DNA from: Chloroflexota bacterium
Lineage (GTDB): Bacteria; Chloroflexota; Dehalococcoidia; DSTF01; JACRBR01
Direction: 5' to 3'
Assembly: GCA_016213125.1 (NCBI GenBank)
Contig: JACRBR010000193.1
Location: 1 to 7,762 of the forward strand
Length of the DNA: 7,762 nucleotides
The position numbers and the translations under genes were made by a program. The notes under the pieces were generated by a model, which ran no database searches, had not been told where the DNA came from, and worked only from the letters and a program-made list of their open reading frames with translations. Positions 1 through 6,900 of the stretch are shown in pieces (the first letter of the stretch is position 1; every line of letters begins with the position of its first letter).

Positions 1-1
1 C

Positions 2-1864
2 CAGCGCCGGACGCGCGCGGTGTCGCTTCGGCGAACGCTGCCGGAGAGCCAGCGGGATCTCGGCGTGCTGGACCTGGCGGCTATCGAGCGGGTGCGGGAT
101 GAGGCGCGGCCGGCGCCGCGGGACGCGGAGGAGATGCATGACCTGCTGTTGCTGCTGATGGCGGTGCCCGCCGGTGCGGCCCGTGCTCTGCAAGCGGCGC
201 CCCTACGCGATGAGCGCGCCGGTGAGGAGGATGGTGGGAGGGTTGTTGCGACGGGTTGGGCGCAGCAGGCTGCGCCCCTACATGAGGAGCTTGCCGCTGC
301 CGGGCGCAGTGGGATGGTTGAGACGGCGTCGGGGCGGCTGTGGTTTGCGGCGGAGAACCTGCGGGCGATCGAGGTGCTGTACCCGGGCGCGGCGATGACG
401 CCTCGGATCGTGTTGCCGGCGCACCTGGACGCAGCGGCACCTGCGCGTGAGGAGGCGGTGCTGGCGGCGGTGCGCGGGCACATGGAGTACCTGGGGCCGG
501 CGACGGCACAGCAGCTGGCAGCCATGCTCGGGCTGGGCGAGGGCGAGGTGACGTCGGCGCTGGCGCAGCTTGAGGGCGAGGGGATCGTGCTACGCGGGCG
601 GTTTACGCCGGCAGGCGTTCACGAGCACGGCGATCAGCGCTATCAGGACACCTCACCCCCCGGCCCCCTCTCCACGACGTGGAGAGGGGGAGACTTGACC
701 GAAGAGTGGTGCGACCGGCGGCTGCTGGCGCGGATCCACCGGCTGACGCTGGACCGGCTGCGGAGCGAGATCGAGCCGGTGAGCGCGCAGGACTACATGC
801 GGTACCTGTTCGCGCGGCAGCACGTGTCCGGCGGGCGCCGGCTGGAGGGAAAGCGCGGGCTGCTGGACGCGATCGCGCAGCTGGAGGGGTTCGAAGTCCC
901 GGCGGTGGCGTGGGAGCGCGACGTGCTGCCATCGCGGGTGCTTAACTACGACCCGCGATGGCTCGACGAGATGGCGCTCGCGGGCGAGGTGGCGTGGGCG
1001 CGGCTTTCGCTGAAGAAGACGAACGGAGCGGGGCGCGCGTCATCGCCGCAGCGCGCGACGCCGATCACGCTGGCGCTGAGGCGCGACCTCGGCTGGCTGC
1101 TGGAGTCCGTGCGCGCGACGGAGCAGCCGCAGGATCCTGAAACGGGTGCGGCGGCGGCGACCTTGGATGCGCTGCGGCAGCACGGGGCGCTGTTCTTCGA
1201 CGACCTTGCGGCGGCCAGCCGCCAGCTGCCGGTGCAGCTGGAAGAGGCGCTGTGGGACCTGGTGGCGCGCGGGTTGGTGGCAGGCGACGGGTTTTCGTCG
1301 CTGCGGCAGATCATGACGCCAGCAGGATCATCGCGGTCGGCGCGGGCGGCGCGGAGGCACAGCCGGTACGGTGGCGGGCGGGCGTCGCGCGCCACGCAGC
1401 CGCAGGGGCGGTGGTCGATTGTGCACCGGTACCAGCCGGAGCCTTCGCCTGCGGACGAGCTGGCGGAGCGCGTGGCGTGGCAGCTGCTGGCGCGGTACGG
1501 CGTGGTGTTCCGCGACGTGGTGGCGCGCGAAAACTTCGCGGTGCCCTGGCGCGAGGTGCTGCGCGCAATGCGGCGAATGGAGATGCGTGGCGACGTGCGC
1601 GGCGGGCGGTTCGTGAGCGGCTTCGTGGGCGAGCAGTACGCGCTGCCGGAGGCGGTGGACGGACTGCGCCGGGTGCGCCGGGAGCCGCGGACCGGCGAGA
1701 CAGTGCGCATCAACGCGGCGGACCCGCTGAACCTGGCGGGGATCATCACACCGGGGCCGCGGGTGCCTTCGGTGCACACAAACGCGGTGATCTATCGCGA
1801 CGGCGTGGTGGTGTCGGTCGAGGAGGGGCGGAAGACGGTGTCGCGCGAGGAAGCCGCGGTGTAG
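2..1864 (+). CDS. lhr: Lhr-family ATP-dependent helicase, C-terminal part (5' end outside window)
   Basis: The frame is open to the left edge, so the GTG at 20 is not taken as the start and the helicase core lies outside. Residues below count from the codon at 20. The visible ~620 residues match the region after the RecA-like domains of large Lhr helicases (family usually ~1400-1600 residues). Landmarks are DLGVLDLAAIERVRDEA (13-29), winged-helix segments around 145-195 and 380-430, EEWCDRRLLARIHRLTLDRL (228-247), and a C-terminal block with AADPLNLAGIITPGPRVPS (566-584) followed by NAVIYRDG (588-595), typical of the Lhr C-terminal domain. Lhr proteins are cytoplasmic 3'-5' DNA/RNA helicases linked to DNA repair; the C-terminal half carries tandem winged helices, and a uracil-glycosylase activity has been reported for the E. 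coli protein. Two stretches absent from usual Lhr sequence (about 58-88 and 200-226) coincide with DNA palindromes. The stop TAG directly abuts the convergent kinase stop. Family assignment is confident; activity is inferred. Confidence 0.88.
   Translation, partial: QRRTRAVSLRRTLPESQRDLGVLDLAAIERVRDEARPAPRDAEEMHDLLLLLMAVPAGAARALQAAPLRDERAGEEDGGRVVATGWAQQAAPLHEELAAAGRSGMVETASGRLWFAAENLRAIEVLYPGAAMTPRIVLPAHLDAAAPAREEAVLAAVRGHMEYLGPATAQQLAAMLGLGEGEVTSALAQLEGEGIVLRGRFTPAGVHEHGDQRYQDTSPPGPLSTTWRGGDLTEEWCDRRLLARIHRLTLDRLRSEIEPVSAQDYMRYLFARQHVSGGRRLEGKRGLLDAIAQLEGFEVPAVAWERDVLPSRVLNYDPRWLDEMALAGEVAWARLSLKKTNGAGRASSPQRATPITLALRRDLGWLLESVRATEQPQDPETGAAAATLDALRQHGALFFDDLAAASRQLPVQLEEALWDLVARGLVAGDGFSSLRQIMTPAGSSRSARAARRHSRYGGGRASRATQPQGRWSIVHRYQPEPSPADELAERVAWQLLARYGVVFRDVVARENFAVPWREVLRAMRRMEMRGDVRGGRFVSGFVGEQYALPEAVDGLRRVRREPRTGETVRINAADPLNLAGIITPGPRVPSVHTNAVIYRDGVVVSVEEGRKTVSREEAAV
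258..277. repeat. Palindromic repeat within lhr, 9-bp arms
   Basis: Arm GGGCGCAGC (258-266), 2-nt spacer AG, arm GCTGCGCCC (269-277) form a perfect inverted repeat. It is followed by CTAC, giving the ten bases GCGCCCCTAC at 272-281, which also occur at 197-206, exactly 75 bp upstream and in the same reading frame. The two sites encode QAAPLRDE and QAAPLHEE. The segment between them does not resemble Lhr sequence as I know it. I read this as a short interspersed GC palindrome, with a decayed second copy, inserted in frame. The palindrome is seen; the mobile origin is inference. Confidence 0.55.
664..690. repeat. Palindromic repeat within lhr, 12-bp arms
   Basis: Arm CCCCCTCTCCAC (664-675), spacer GAC (676-678) and arm GTGGAGAGGGGG (679-690) are a perfect 12-bp inverted repeat. 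The preceding bases CCTCACCCCCCGG (651-663) match the style of interspersed repeats I associate with GC-rich bacterial genomes. It is translated as part of a 27-residue stretch (about 617-697, residues 200-226) between RGRFTPAG and TEEWCDRR, two blocks that normally lie close together in Lhr proteins. The element is therefore probably an in-frame insertion tolerated in an interdomain loop. Confidence 0.65.
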
Positions 1865-2353
1865 TTACGCCGGCTCCCGCGGGGCGAGTTCGTCAGCTCC
1901 CGGTGTCTCGAACCATGTTTGCCACAGGCGAATCTGATCTTCGGTGATGCGGAAGGCGGGCGGCGGTGATTCGGCGTTTCGCCTTTCAAGACGGATGAGA
2001 AGCTGCTCGATCGGTGCGTGGAGGAAGTGGAGTTCGCTGCGTGCGCCGGCCTCCGCGGCTCGGCGGCGGAACTCCTCGCGCTCGGCACGGGTCCAGACGC
2101 CGAAGTCCAGCACTACATCGACACCAAGCTTTAGCACGCGGATCGCGAGATCGAGCAACAACGTCTCGATCCGACTACGAAATAGTTCGTTCTCCTCGAA
2201 CGTAATCCCATCGCCGAACATGCCGACGAGCCACTCGTCGGCCGTCAACCGCAGGGCGCCACAATCTGCCTCGATCGAGCGGGCGAGCGTGGTCTTGCCT
2301 GCGCCCGGCAGGCCACAGGTGAGGTGCAACGTGGGAGTGTATTTGGTTGGCAA
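1865..2353 (-). CDS. Small P-loop kinase / AAA-type ATP-binding protein (predicted nucleotide-dependent kinase)
   Basis: This 162-residue protein has a Walker A motif GLPGAGKTT (residues 14-22) right after the first beta strand (LHLTC). It also has LTADEW (36-41), placed like the acceptor-binding Asp of small-molecule kinases, a Walker-B-like strand VVLDFG (80-85) followed by the helix EREEFRRRAAEAG, and HFLHAPIEQLLIRLERRN (109-126), which resembles the arginine-bearing lid. This matches the predicted-kinase group related to zeta-toxin and chloramphenicol phosphotransferase folds. It should phosphorylate an unknown small molecule in the cytosol. The start is TTG at 2353; the in-frame TGA at 2381-2383 limits upward extension and no ATG or GTG lies before the Walker A. 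TTG at 2327-2329 is an alternative. No antitoxin gene is adjacent, so a toxin role is not supported. The TAA stop abuts the lhr stop. Confidence 0.8.
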   Translation of the reverse strand: MPTKYTPTLHLTCGLPGAGKTTLARSIEADCGALRLTADEWLVGMFGDGITFEENELFRSRIETLLLDLAIRVLKLGVDVVLDFGVWTRAEREEFRRRAAEAGARSELHFLHAPIEQLLIRLERRNAESPPPAFRITEDQIRLWQTWFETPGADELAPREPA

Positions 2354-2361
2354 CAGTCCGC

Positions 2362-2367
2362 AGTGTA
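2362..2367 (-). promoter_or_regulatory. Possible -10 box for the kinase gene, near-leaderless
   Basis: The minus strand reads TACACT, fitting TAnnnT, ending 8 nt before the TTG start at 2353. A transcript from here would begin at or next to the start codon. No convincing -35 hexamer is seen. Only a weak GCGGA could act as a ribosome binding site. Weak evidence, given as a candidate. Confidence 0.25.
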
Positions 2368-2443
2368 CGGGAGGGGTAGTTCACGATATCAGCAGCAGCC
2401 TGAGAGAGGGTTCGCGCCCTGTTCATCGGCACCGATTCGCCGG

Positions 2444-2449
2444 TAATCT
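2444..2449 (+). promoter_or_regulatory. Possible -10 box for the glycosyltransferase gene, leaderless
   Basis: TAATCT lies 6 nt before the GTG start at 2456, the spacing expected for a leaderless mRNA whose first base is the start codon. No Shine-Dalgarno sequence is present between the in-frame TAA (2444-2446) and the GTG. No good -35 is visible. Leaderless transcripts are common in several GC-rich phyla; here it is inference from spacing. Confidence 0.35.
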
Positions 2450-2455
2450 AACGCC

Positions 2456-3208
2456 GTGAAAAGCGTCGACCTGGTGATCCCCTGTTACAACGAAGAGCGG
2501 GTGCTGGCGGAGAGCGTGGAGAAGCTGCGGGCGTGGTGCGCGGAGCATCTGGCCGCGTACAAGTGGCGGGTGGTGGTGGCGGACAACGCATCGACAGACC
2601 GCACGCTGGCCGTCGCGCAGGAGCTGGCGGCGAACTATCCGGACGACACGGGGTTCATTCACCTGGACCGGAAGGGGCGGGGGCGGGCGTTGACGACGGC
2701 GTGGGGGCAGACCGACGCCGACGCGATGTGCTACATGGACGTCGACCTCTCGACCGACGTGAACATGATCACGCCGCTGCTGGCGGGGGTGCTGGAGGAG
2801 GGGTACGACATCGCGTACGGGTCGCGGGTGTCGAAAGGAAGCGACATCGAGCGATCGTGGAAGCGCGAGATCAACTCGCGCGGATACATCACGTTTATCA
2901 AGCTGCTGTTCTGGACGAAGGCGTCCGACTACCAGTGCGGGTTCAAGGCGATGACGCGCGAGGCGGCGGGGGCGATCCTGCCGCACGTGCGGGACGGTGA
3001 GTGGTTCTGGGACACGGAGCTGCTCATCATCGCCGAGAAGGGCCGGTGGAAGCTAAAGGAAGTGCCAGTGCGGTGGGTGGAGGATCCGGACTCCCGGGTG
3101 AAGTTCCCGCAGGACATCATCAAGATGGGGAGCCGGCTGGTGAAGCTGCGGTTTCGCCGCGGGCTGCCGCGGCGTAGGGGACAGGGGACAGGGGACAGGG
3201 GACAGTGA
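2456..3208 (+). CDS. Family 2 glycosyltransferase, polyprenyl/dolichyl-phosphate sugar synthase type
   Basis: This 250-residue GT-A fold enzyme transfers a sugar from a nucleotide sugar, probably to a polyprenyl phosphate carrier at the cytoplasmic face of the membrane. Motifs in order: DLVIPCYNEE (5-14), ADNASTDRT (42-50) for the nucleotide site, KGRGRALTTA (73-82), the metal-binding DVDLS (95-99), YGSR (121-124), DYQCGFKAM (158-166), and WFWDTELL (183-190), which matches the acceptor-side motif of dolichyl-phosphate glucosyl/mannosyltransferases. No C-terminal membrane helix is seen, so it would be a soluble or peripheral type. GTG at 2456 is the first start after the in-frame TAA at 2444 and is required to keep the first beta strand. 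The last ten residues (RGQGTGDRGQ) come from a 7-bp tandem repeat and are unlikely to be part of the fold. Donor and acceptor cannot be read from sequence. Confidence 0.88.
   Translation: MKSVDLVIPCYNEERVLAESVEKLRAWCAEHLAAYKWRVVVADNASTDRTLAVAQELAANYPDDTGFIHLDRKGRGRALTTAWGQTDADAMCYMDVDLSTDVNMITPLLAGVLEEGYDIAYGSRVSKGSDIERSWKREINSRGYITFIKLLFWTKASDYQCGFKAMTREAAGAILPHVRDGEWFWDTELLIIAEKGRWKLKEVPVRWVEDPDSRVKFPQDIIKMGSRLVKLRFRRGLPRRRGQGTGDRGQ
3177..3204 (+). repeat. Four tandem GGGGACA heptamers, potential G-quadruplex
   Basis: Exact units lie at 3177-3183, 3184-3190, 3191-3197 and 3198-3204. Four runs of four G separated by three-base ACA loops form a canonical intramolecular quadruplex motif on the coding strand, hence in the mRNA. 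The array encodes the last nine or so codons of the glycosyltransferase and ends one base before the TGA stop (3206-3208). Because the unit is 7 bp, a change of one copy would shift the frame and alter the tail. Confidence 0.85.
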
Positions 3209-3210
3209 TG

Positions 3211-3229
3211 CGCGGGCCTACGGCCCGCG
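3211..3229. terminator. GC hairpin between convergent genes, possible bidirectional terminator
   Basis: Arm CGCGGGCC (3211-3218), loop TAC, arm GGCCCGCG (3222-3229) form a perfect 8-bp hairpin in the 32-bp gap between the glycosyltransferase stop (3208) and the ferredoxin stop (3241). It is followed by no T-run on either side, so it is not a canonical intrinsic terminator. Position between convergent genes and stem strength support a termination or 3'-end protection role. Confidence 0.5.
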
Positions 3230-3240
3230 TTCTGCTACAC

Positions 3241-3594
3241 CTAGACGTAGACGTCGTCGCCTTCGACCCTGGTGGGATAGCTGGGGATGCCGCGCTTCAG
3301 GAAGCCGGGGAACGTTGCGTCCATCAACGCCTTGTACCAGGCGGGGTGGGTGACCCAGCTGCAAACGCCGCCATCGGCCACGTCGAACTTCGCGCCGTGG
3401 AGCGCGCACTCGATGACGGTGCCCTCGAGCTTGCCGTTGTGCAGGTGGCCGCGGAGGTGCGAGCAGCGGTCGCCGACGGCGTAGGCCTCGCCATCGATGT
3501 TGGCGACGAGGATCTCCTTGCCCCTGGCCTTGACGCCCTTGACGGTGCCCGGGGGAATCTCGGACAGTCTGGCGACACGCACGAACTCGGCCAC
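3241..3594 (-). CDS. Rieske-type [2Fe-2S] ferredoxin-like protein
   Basis: This 117-residue soluble protein has both Rieske cluster motifs: C44-S-H46 (in DRCSHLRG) and C63-A-L-H66 (in ECALHGAKFD). Two Cys and two His would ligate a [2Fe-2S] centre. The opening FVRVARLSEIPPGTVKGV and the closing YPTRVEGDDVYV are standard for Rieske ferredoxins that pass electrons to oxygenases or act in nitrite-reductase small-subunit-like proteins. No signal or membrane segment is present, and the extra disulfide cysteines of cytochrome bc Rieske proteins are absent. Between VCSW (77-80) and IPSYP (103-107) lies a longer than usual segment (VTHPAWYKALMDATFPGFLKRG). GTG at 3594 is chosen because AGGAGG (3599-3604) sits 4 nt upstream. 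No oxygenase or reductase partner is adjacent, so the partner is unknown. Confidence 0.9.
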   Translation of the reverse strand: MAEFVRVARLSEIPPGTVKGVKARGKEILVANIDGEAYAVGDRCSHLRGHLHNGKLEGTVIECALHGAKFDVADGGVCSWVTHPAWYKALMDATFPGFLKRGIPSYPTRVEGDDVYV

Positions 3595-3598
3595 GGAA

Positions 3599-3604
3599 CC
3601 TCCT
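3599..3604 (-). promoter_or_regulatory. Shine-Dalgarno site of the Rieske gene
   Basis: The minus strand reads AGGAGG followed by TTCC and the GTG start. It is the only strong Shine-Dalgarno sequence among the four starts visible in this window, and it fixes the start at 3594 rather than the in-frame GTG four codons later. Confidence 0.75.
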
Positions 3605-3623
3605 CGCCTGCTGATCGGGCGCG

Positions 3624-3629
3624 ATTGTA
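3624..3629 (-). promoter_or_regulatory. Possible -10 box for the Rieske gene
   Basis: The minus strand reads TACAAT, 5 of 6 matches to the sigma-70 -10 consensus, about 30 nt before the start codon. This leaves a short leader containing the AGGAGG. No clear -35 is found 16-18 nt further upstream. Confidence 0.4.
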
Positions 3630-3731
3630 CCCAAGGCGCGGCCGAAGCGCTACGGGAACGCCTTCCGGGGCCGTTTGGCCCTCAACGGGCAACTAGACGC
3701 CGAAAGTGGCATCGGCCGTGCGGCAGTGCGC

Positions 3732-3737
3732 TAGAAT
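3732..3737 (+). promoter_or_regulatory. Possible -10 box for the secreted dehydrogenase gene
   Basis: TAGAAT has 5 of 6 matches to TATAAT and stands out in otherwise GC-rich DNA. Transcription from about 3744 would give a leader of roughly 170 nt before the ATG at 3915, containing the foldable region at 3779-3905. No good -35 is visible. Confidence 0.35.
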
Positions 3738-3778
3738 CTGAGGCGCACCGCCGCGTCTTCCCCCGCTCGCGGCAGCGT

Positions 3779-3905
3779 CCGGGACAAGCTCCCGAATCGG
3801 CGTGGGAGCCGCCGCAACGCCGAGCTTGACGGCCCGTTGTTACCTGAGAGATGGCCGCGCGGGGCGCTTCCCGATAGGAAAGCGACGGCCTCGGCCCGGG
3901 ACAAG
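3779..3905 (+). promoter_or_regulatory. Candidate structured 5' leader with alternative pairings
   Basis: Pairings seen: CGGGA 3780-3784 with TCCCG 3790-3794; CAAGCT 3785-3790 with AGCTTG 3823-3828; CGGCGT 3798-3803 with ACGCCG 3817-3822; GGCCG 3853-3857 with CGGCC 3886-3890, enclosing CGCTTCC/GGAAAGCG (one bulged A, loop CGATA). The first two overlap and exclude each other. The ten bases CCGGGACAAG occur at 3779-3788 and again at 3896-3905, nine bases before the start codon. I compared it from memory with glycine, TPP, SAM, cobalamin, guanidine-I, c-di-GMP and c-di-AMP riboswitch cores and found no match. Function is inference. Confidence 0.35.
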
Positions 3906-3914
3906 ATCTGGCTC

Positions 3915-6900
3915 ATGCGAACCGTGACCCGCACGCTGCTGCTCCTGTTGCCCGCGGTGCTTGCCGTGCTGGCCTATGCGACACCGGAGCACGGTGTCCC
4001 CTCCGCCGAGGCGGCCAGCGGAGCCTGGACGGGCGACTACTTCAACAACACGACGCTGACCGCGCCCGTCATCGCAAGCGTGACGGAGCCGGCCACCACG
4101 ATCCCGAGTTCAACACCCACCCTGGACTTCTTCTGGCCCGGATCGCCGCAGCCTAGCGTGCTGGCCGATGGGTGGAGCGTGCGATGGACGCGAGCGGACA
4201 CGTGGGTAGCCGGCACGTACCGCTTCAGCGCCATCACCGACGACGGCATGCGCATCTACGTCGACAACGTGTTGAAGATGGACGCGTGGTTCGGCCAGGC
4301 GCCAACGCCGTGGTTCGTCGACGTTGCGATCGCCGCAGGCCCCCACACCTTGAAGGTGGAGTTCTACGACGGCGACAATGCCGCAACCGCCTATCTGCGT
4401 ATCGAGAACGTGGCCACGCTGCCGGCCGGGTGGACGGGGGAGTACTTCAACAACCAGAACCTGACCGGACCCGCGGCGTTCACGCGCACGAACGAACCCG
4501 ATCCCGCCTTCGATTGGCAGACAGGCTCACCGGATCCCTCCATCGACCCCAGCACGTTCAGCGTGCGCTGGACCCGGACCATGGACTTCAACGAGGGAGT
4601 GTACGAGTTCACCACGGTGAGCGATGACGGGGTTCGCGTGTACGTCGATGGCCAGCTCATCCTCGACTTCTGGATCGACCAGGGCGGTGAGCAGCACACT
4701 GCGAACAAGCAGATGACCTCTGGGCCGCATACGGTTGTCGTGGAGTATTACGAGAACCTCGGCGGAGCCTTGATGTACTTCACGTTTGGCTTCCGTCCCG
4801 ATCTGGGCGGTTTCGTGACGGACGCGGTGGTATCGGGCCTGTTTGTACCAACGGCGTTCGCGTTCGCGCCGGACGGGCGAATCTTCATCACGCTGAAGGA
4901 TGGCCGCGTCGTGATCTTCAAGGACGGCGCGCTCTTGGCGACACCGTACTACACCGTATCGCCGGTCAACGATTACCAGGACCGCGGGCTCCTGGGCATC
5001 GCGCTGGACCCCAACTTTGCCGCGAACGGCTTCGTGTACCTGGCGTTCACGTACGACAACAACCCCGCCGACATCAGTGGACCAAAAACGGCACAGGTAA
5101 TCCGCGTCAACGCCACGACACCGGCGGGGGACGTCGCGAACGGAGCCACGAAACTGGTACTGCTGGGCACGCAGCCGGGAACGGCGCTGAAACCTTCCTG
5201 CCAGGATTGGGCGCTCACCGCCGACTGCATCCCCTCGGACTACGACAGCCACACCATCGGCAACCTGCGCTTCGGGGCGGACGGCATGCTGTACGTGGCC
5301 ACGGGCGACGGCGCGAGCTACGCGACCGTGGACGTGCGGGCGCTTCGGTCGCAGTGCATCGGCGATCCAGCGCTCGATTGCGACGACACCGGTGGCAATG
5401 GAACTGTCGCGCGACTTTCGGGGAAGATCCTGCGGGTGAACCCGGCGAACGGGCAGGGGCTGTCCGACAACCCCTTCTACACAGGCGTGTTGACCGACAC
5501 GCGGTCGAAGATCTGGGCGTACGGCCTGCGCAACGCCTTTCGGTTCACCTTCAAACCGGGGACGAACGTGATGTTCAGCGGCGAAGTCGGCTGGGACACG
5601 TACGAAGAACAGAACGTGATCACCGCCGGCGACAACCTGGGCTGGCCCTGCTACGAGGGCGACTTCGTCCAGGCGGGATACTCGGCGTACTCGATCTGCC
5701 AGGCGCTGCCTTCGAGCGCGGTGACGTTCGGGCTGTACACGTATGCCCACCCGCCGGGAGCGGCAGCGGTTGGCGGCGCGTTCACGGGGATGAACAGCTA
5801 CAGCTCCGCGTACCAGAACACCTACTTCTTTGGCGACTACTCCCGAAACGAGATCAGCACGCTGAAGGTCGACGCATCGAACAACCTGGTGCCGGACAGC
5901 CTGAGCACGTTCTCGAGCTCGGCCGATGGCCCGGTGCAGCTGGAGGTTAATCCCGCCAACGGCGACGTGTACTACCTGTCGATCAACACGGGCGAACTCC
6001 GGCACATCCAGTTCGTCGGAGCCAACCGGCCGCCAGTGGCGGTCGCGAGTGCCGCACCCATGGCAGGCCTCGCGCCTCTCCTCGTCAACTTCAGCAGCGC
6101 CGGATCGTCGGACCTGGACGGCAGCGCCAGCCTGGGTGGGCCAGCGCCGTTCGGCACCGGGACGCACGCTCATAGCGTGGCGGTCGTGGATCTCAACGGC
6201 GACAGCAAGAACGATCTGGTGACGGCGAACGCCGGCGCAAACACGATGAGCGTGCTGCTCGGCAACGGAGACGGCACCTTCCAGGCCGCCGTCAGCTACG
6301 CCACCGGGCTGGAGCCCAAGTCCGTGGTCTTGGGCGACCTCAACGGCGACACCATGCTCGATGCGGTCACGTCGAACCAGGGGAGCAATAACGTCAGCGT
6401 ATTGCTGGGCAACGGTAACGGCACCTTCCAGGCGAAGACCGACATCGCGGCGTGCGCCGGCGCACACGAGTCGACGCTGGCCCTCCTGAATGCCGATGCC
6501 AACGTGGACATCGCGTGCGCCGGGTGGGGCGCATCGCAAGCCGGCGTGCTGCTGAGTAATGGCAACGGCACCTTCCAGCCGATGACGACCTTCGCCGTAG
6601 GCACGGCCCCGCACTCGATTGTGGCTGGCCTCTTCAACGCCGACGGAAACCTGGACCTGGCGACGGCGAACAACGGTTCCGCCAACGTCAGCGTGCTGGT
6701 CGGCAACGGAAACGGCACCTTCCAGGCGGCCGTGAACTACGGCACAGGCTCCGGCCCGCACTCGCTGCGCGCAGCCGATCTGAATGTGGACGGCAACCTG
6801 GACCTCGTGACCGCGAACAACAGCAGCAACAATGCCAGCGTGCTTTTGGGTAACGGCACCGGCACCTTCCAGGCCGCCGTGAACTACCCGACAGGCAACA

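Noticed and set aside
946..1779. Long antisense frame (277 codons) inside lhr
   Set aside because: Low-complexity Ser/Arg/Ala translation opposite recognisable Lhr blocks; a GC-bias shadow.
1865..2353. Kinase gene as a zeta-type toxin of a toxin-antitoxin pair
   Set aside because: The fold is similar, but no small antitoxin gene lies upstream, where a divergent glycosyltransferase begins, or downstream, where lhr ends.
3205..3696. Plus-strand frame overlapping the Rieske gene
   Set aside because: It is the antisense shadow of a gene with both Rieske motifs and a strong Shine-Dalgarno; it has no domain of its own.
3841..3851. TACCTGAGAGA as part of a glycine or TPP riboswitch
   Set aside because: CTGAGA resembles a TPP fragment, and its complement CTCTCAGGT resembles a glycine riboswitch fragment. 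The remaining conserved blocks of either class are absent on both strands.
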